From NCBI GenBank assembly GCA_017743585.1, contig JAGHYP010000043.1:1-14103 (forward strand): DNA of 14,103 nt. Reading direction: 5' to 3'. Position 1 is the stretch's first letter. Each line of letters begins with the position of its first letter. Positions 14,083 to 14,103 of the stretch are shown in pieces. Made by a program: the position numbers and the translations under genes. The notes under the pieces are model-generated. The model made no database searches. It saw nothing but the letters and a program-made list of their open reading frames with translations, and had not been told where the DNA came from. Source of the stretch: Chloroflexota bacterium. Lineage in GTDB: Bacteria; Chloroflexota; Anaerolineae; Aggregatilineales; UBA2796.

Positions 14083-14103
14083 CTGTCTCTTATACACATC
14101 TGA
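14083..14103 (+). other. residual Nextera (Tn5 mosaic-end) sequencing adapter
   Basis: Bases 14083-14101 are CTGTCTCTTATACACATCT, exactly the 19-base transposase mosaic-end adapter used in Nextera tagmentation libraries. The following GA continues as the read-2 adapter does. It sits at the extreme contig end, as untrimmed adapter would. It is library sequence and not part of the genome. Confidence 0.97.

Noticed and set aside
1..14103. CRISPR arrays, toxin-antitoxin pairs, retrons or other defence systems
   Set aside because: No regularly spaced repeats, no RT, Cas, nuclease or toxin-like genes, and no structured repeated RNA region were seen on either strand.

Overview
The window reads as the edge of a bacterial chromosome contig, GC-rich, with start codons that include GTG and compact gene spacing. 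No rRNA, tRNA, CRISPR or prophage is visible. The gene set is an LytM-type peptidase, a ComEC channel, a CoxE-type VWA protein, an MgtA/SQD2-like glycosyltransferase, an actinobacterial-style succinate dehydrogenase with a fused membrane anchor, and a DUF4178 protein. This fits a member of the Chloroflexota best, but that is inference from family resemblance and not proof. The right end carries a Nextera transposon adapter, so the DNA is a shotgun (probably metagenomic) assembly whose last ~20 bases are not biological.

Layout. Bases 1-811 are a decayed or badly assembled patch. It holds the 3' end of an unknown gene broken by a -1 shift, converging on a truncated IS110-like transposase C-terminus whose tail lies in another frame. 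Bases 916-5646 (+) hold an exported M23 peptidase, comEC and a CoxE-like VWA gene. Bases 5630-10679 (-) hold, in transcription order, a fused sdhC-sdhD, sdhA, sdhB, a family-4 glycosyltransferase and a possible 46-aa membrane peptide that overlaps the glycosyltransferase stop. Bases 10904-11278 (+) encode a small zinc-ribbon protein, which converges on a membrane-anchored TPR protein at 11285-12289 (-). Bases 12539-13285 (+) are fabG, and 13482 to the end is a DUF4178 gene cut by the contig end.

How the genes work together. The sdh block is a complete succinate:quinone oxidoreductase (membrane anchor, flavoprotein, iron-sulfur protein) in one transcription unit. M23 and comEC are 25 nt apart and probably co-transcribed; both act at the envelope. 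The rest are single-gene units with their own promoters. No defence system or other novel multi-gene system is visible. The unusual points are at protein level: ComEC has lost all the metal ligands of its beta-lactamase-like domain, SdhC and SdhD are fused through an extra helix that solves the topology problem, and SdhA lacks five residues right after the position of its catalytic arginine.
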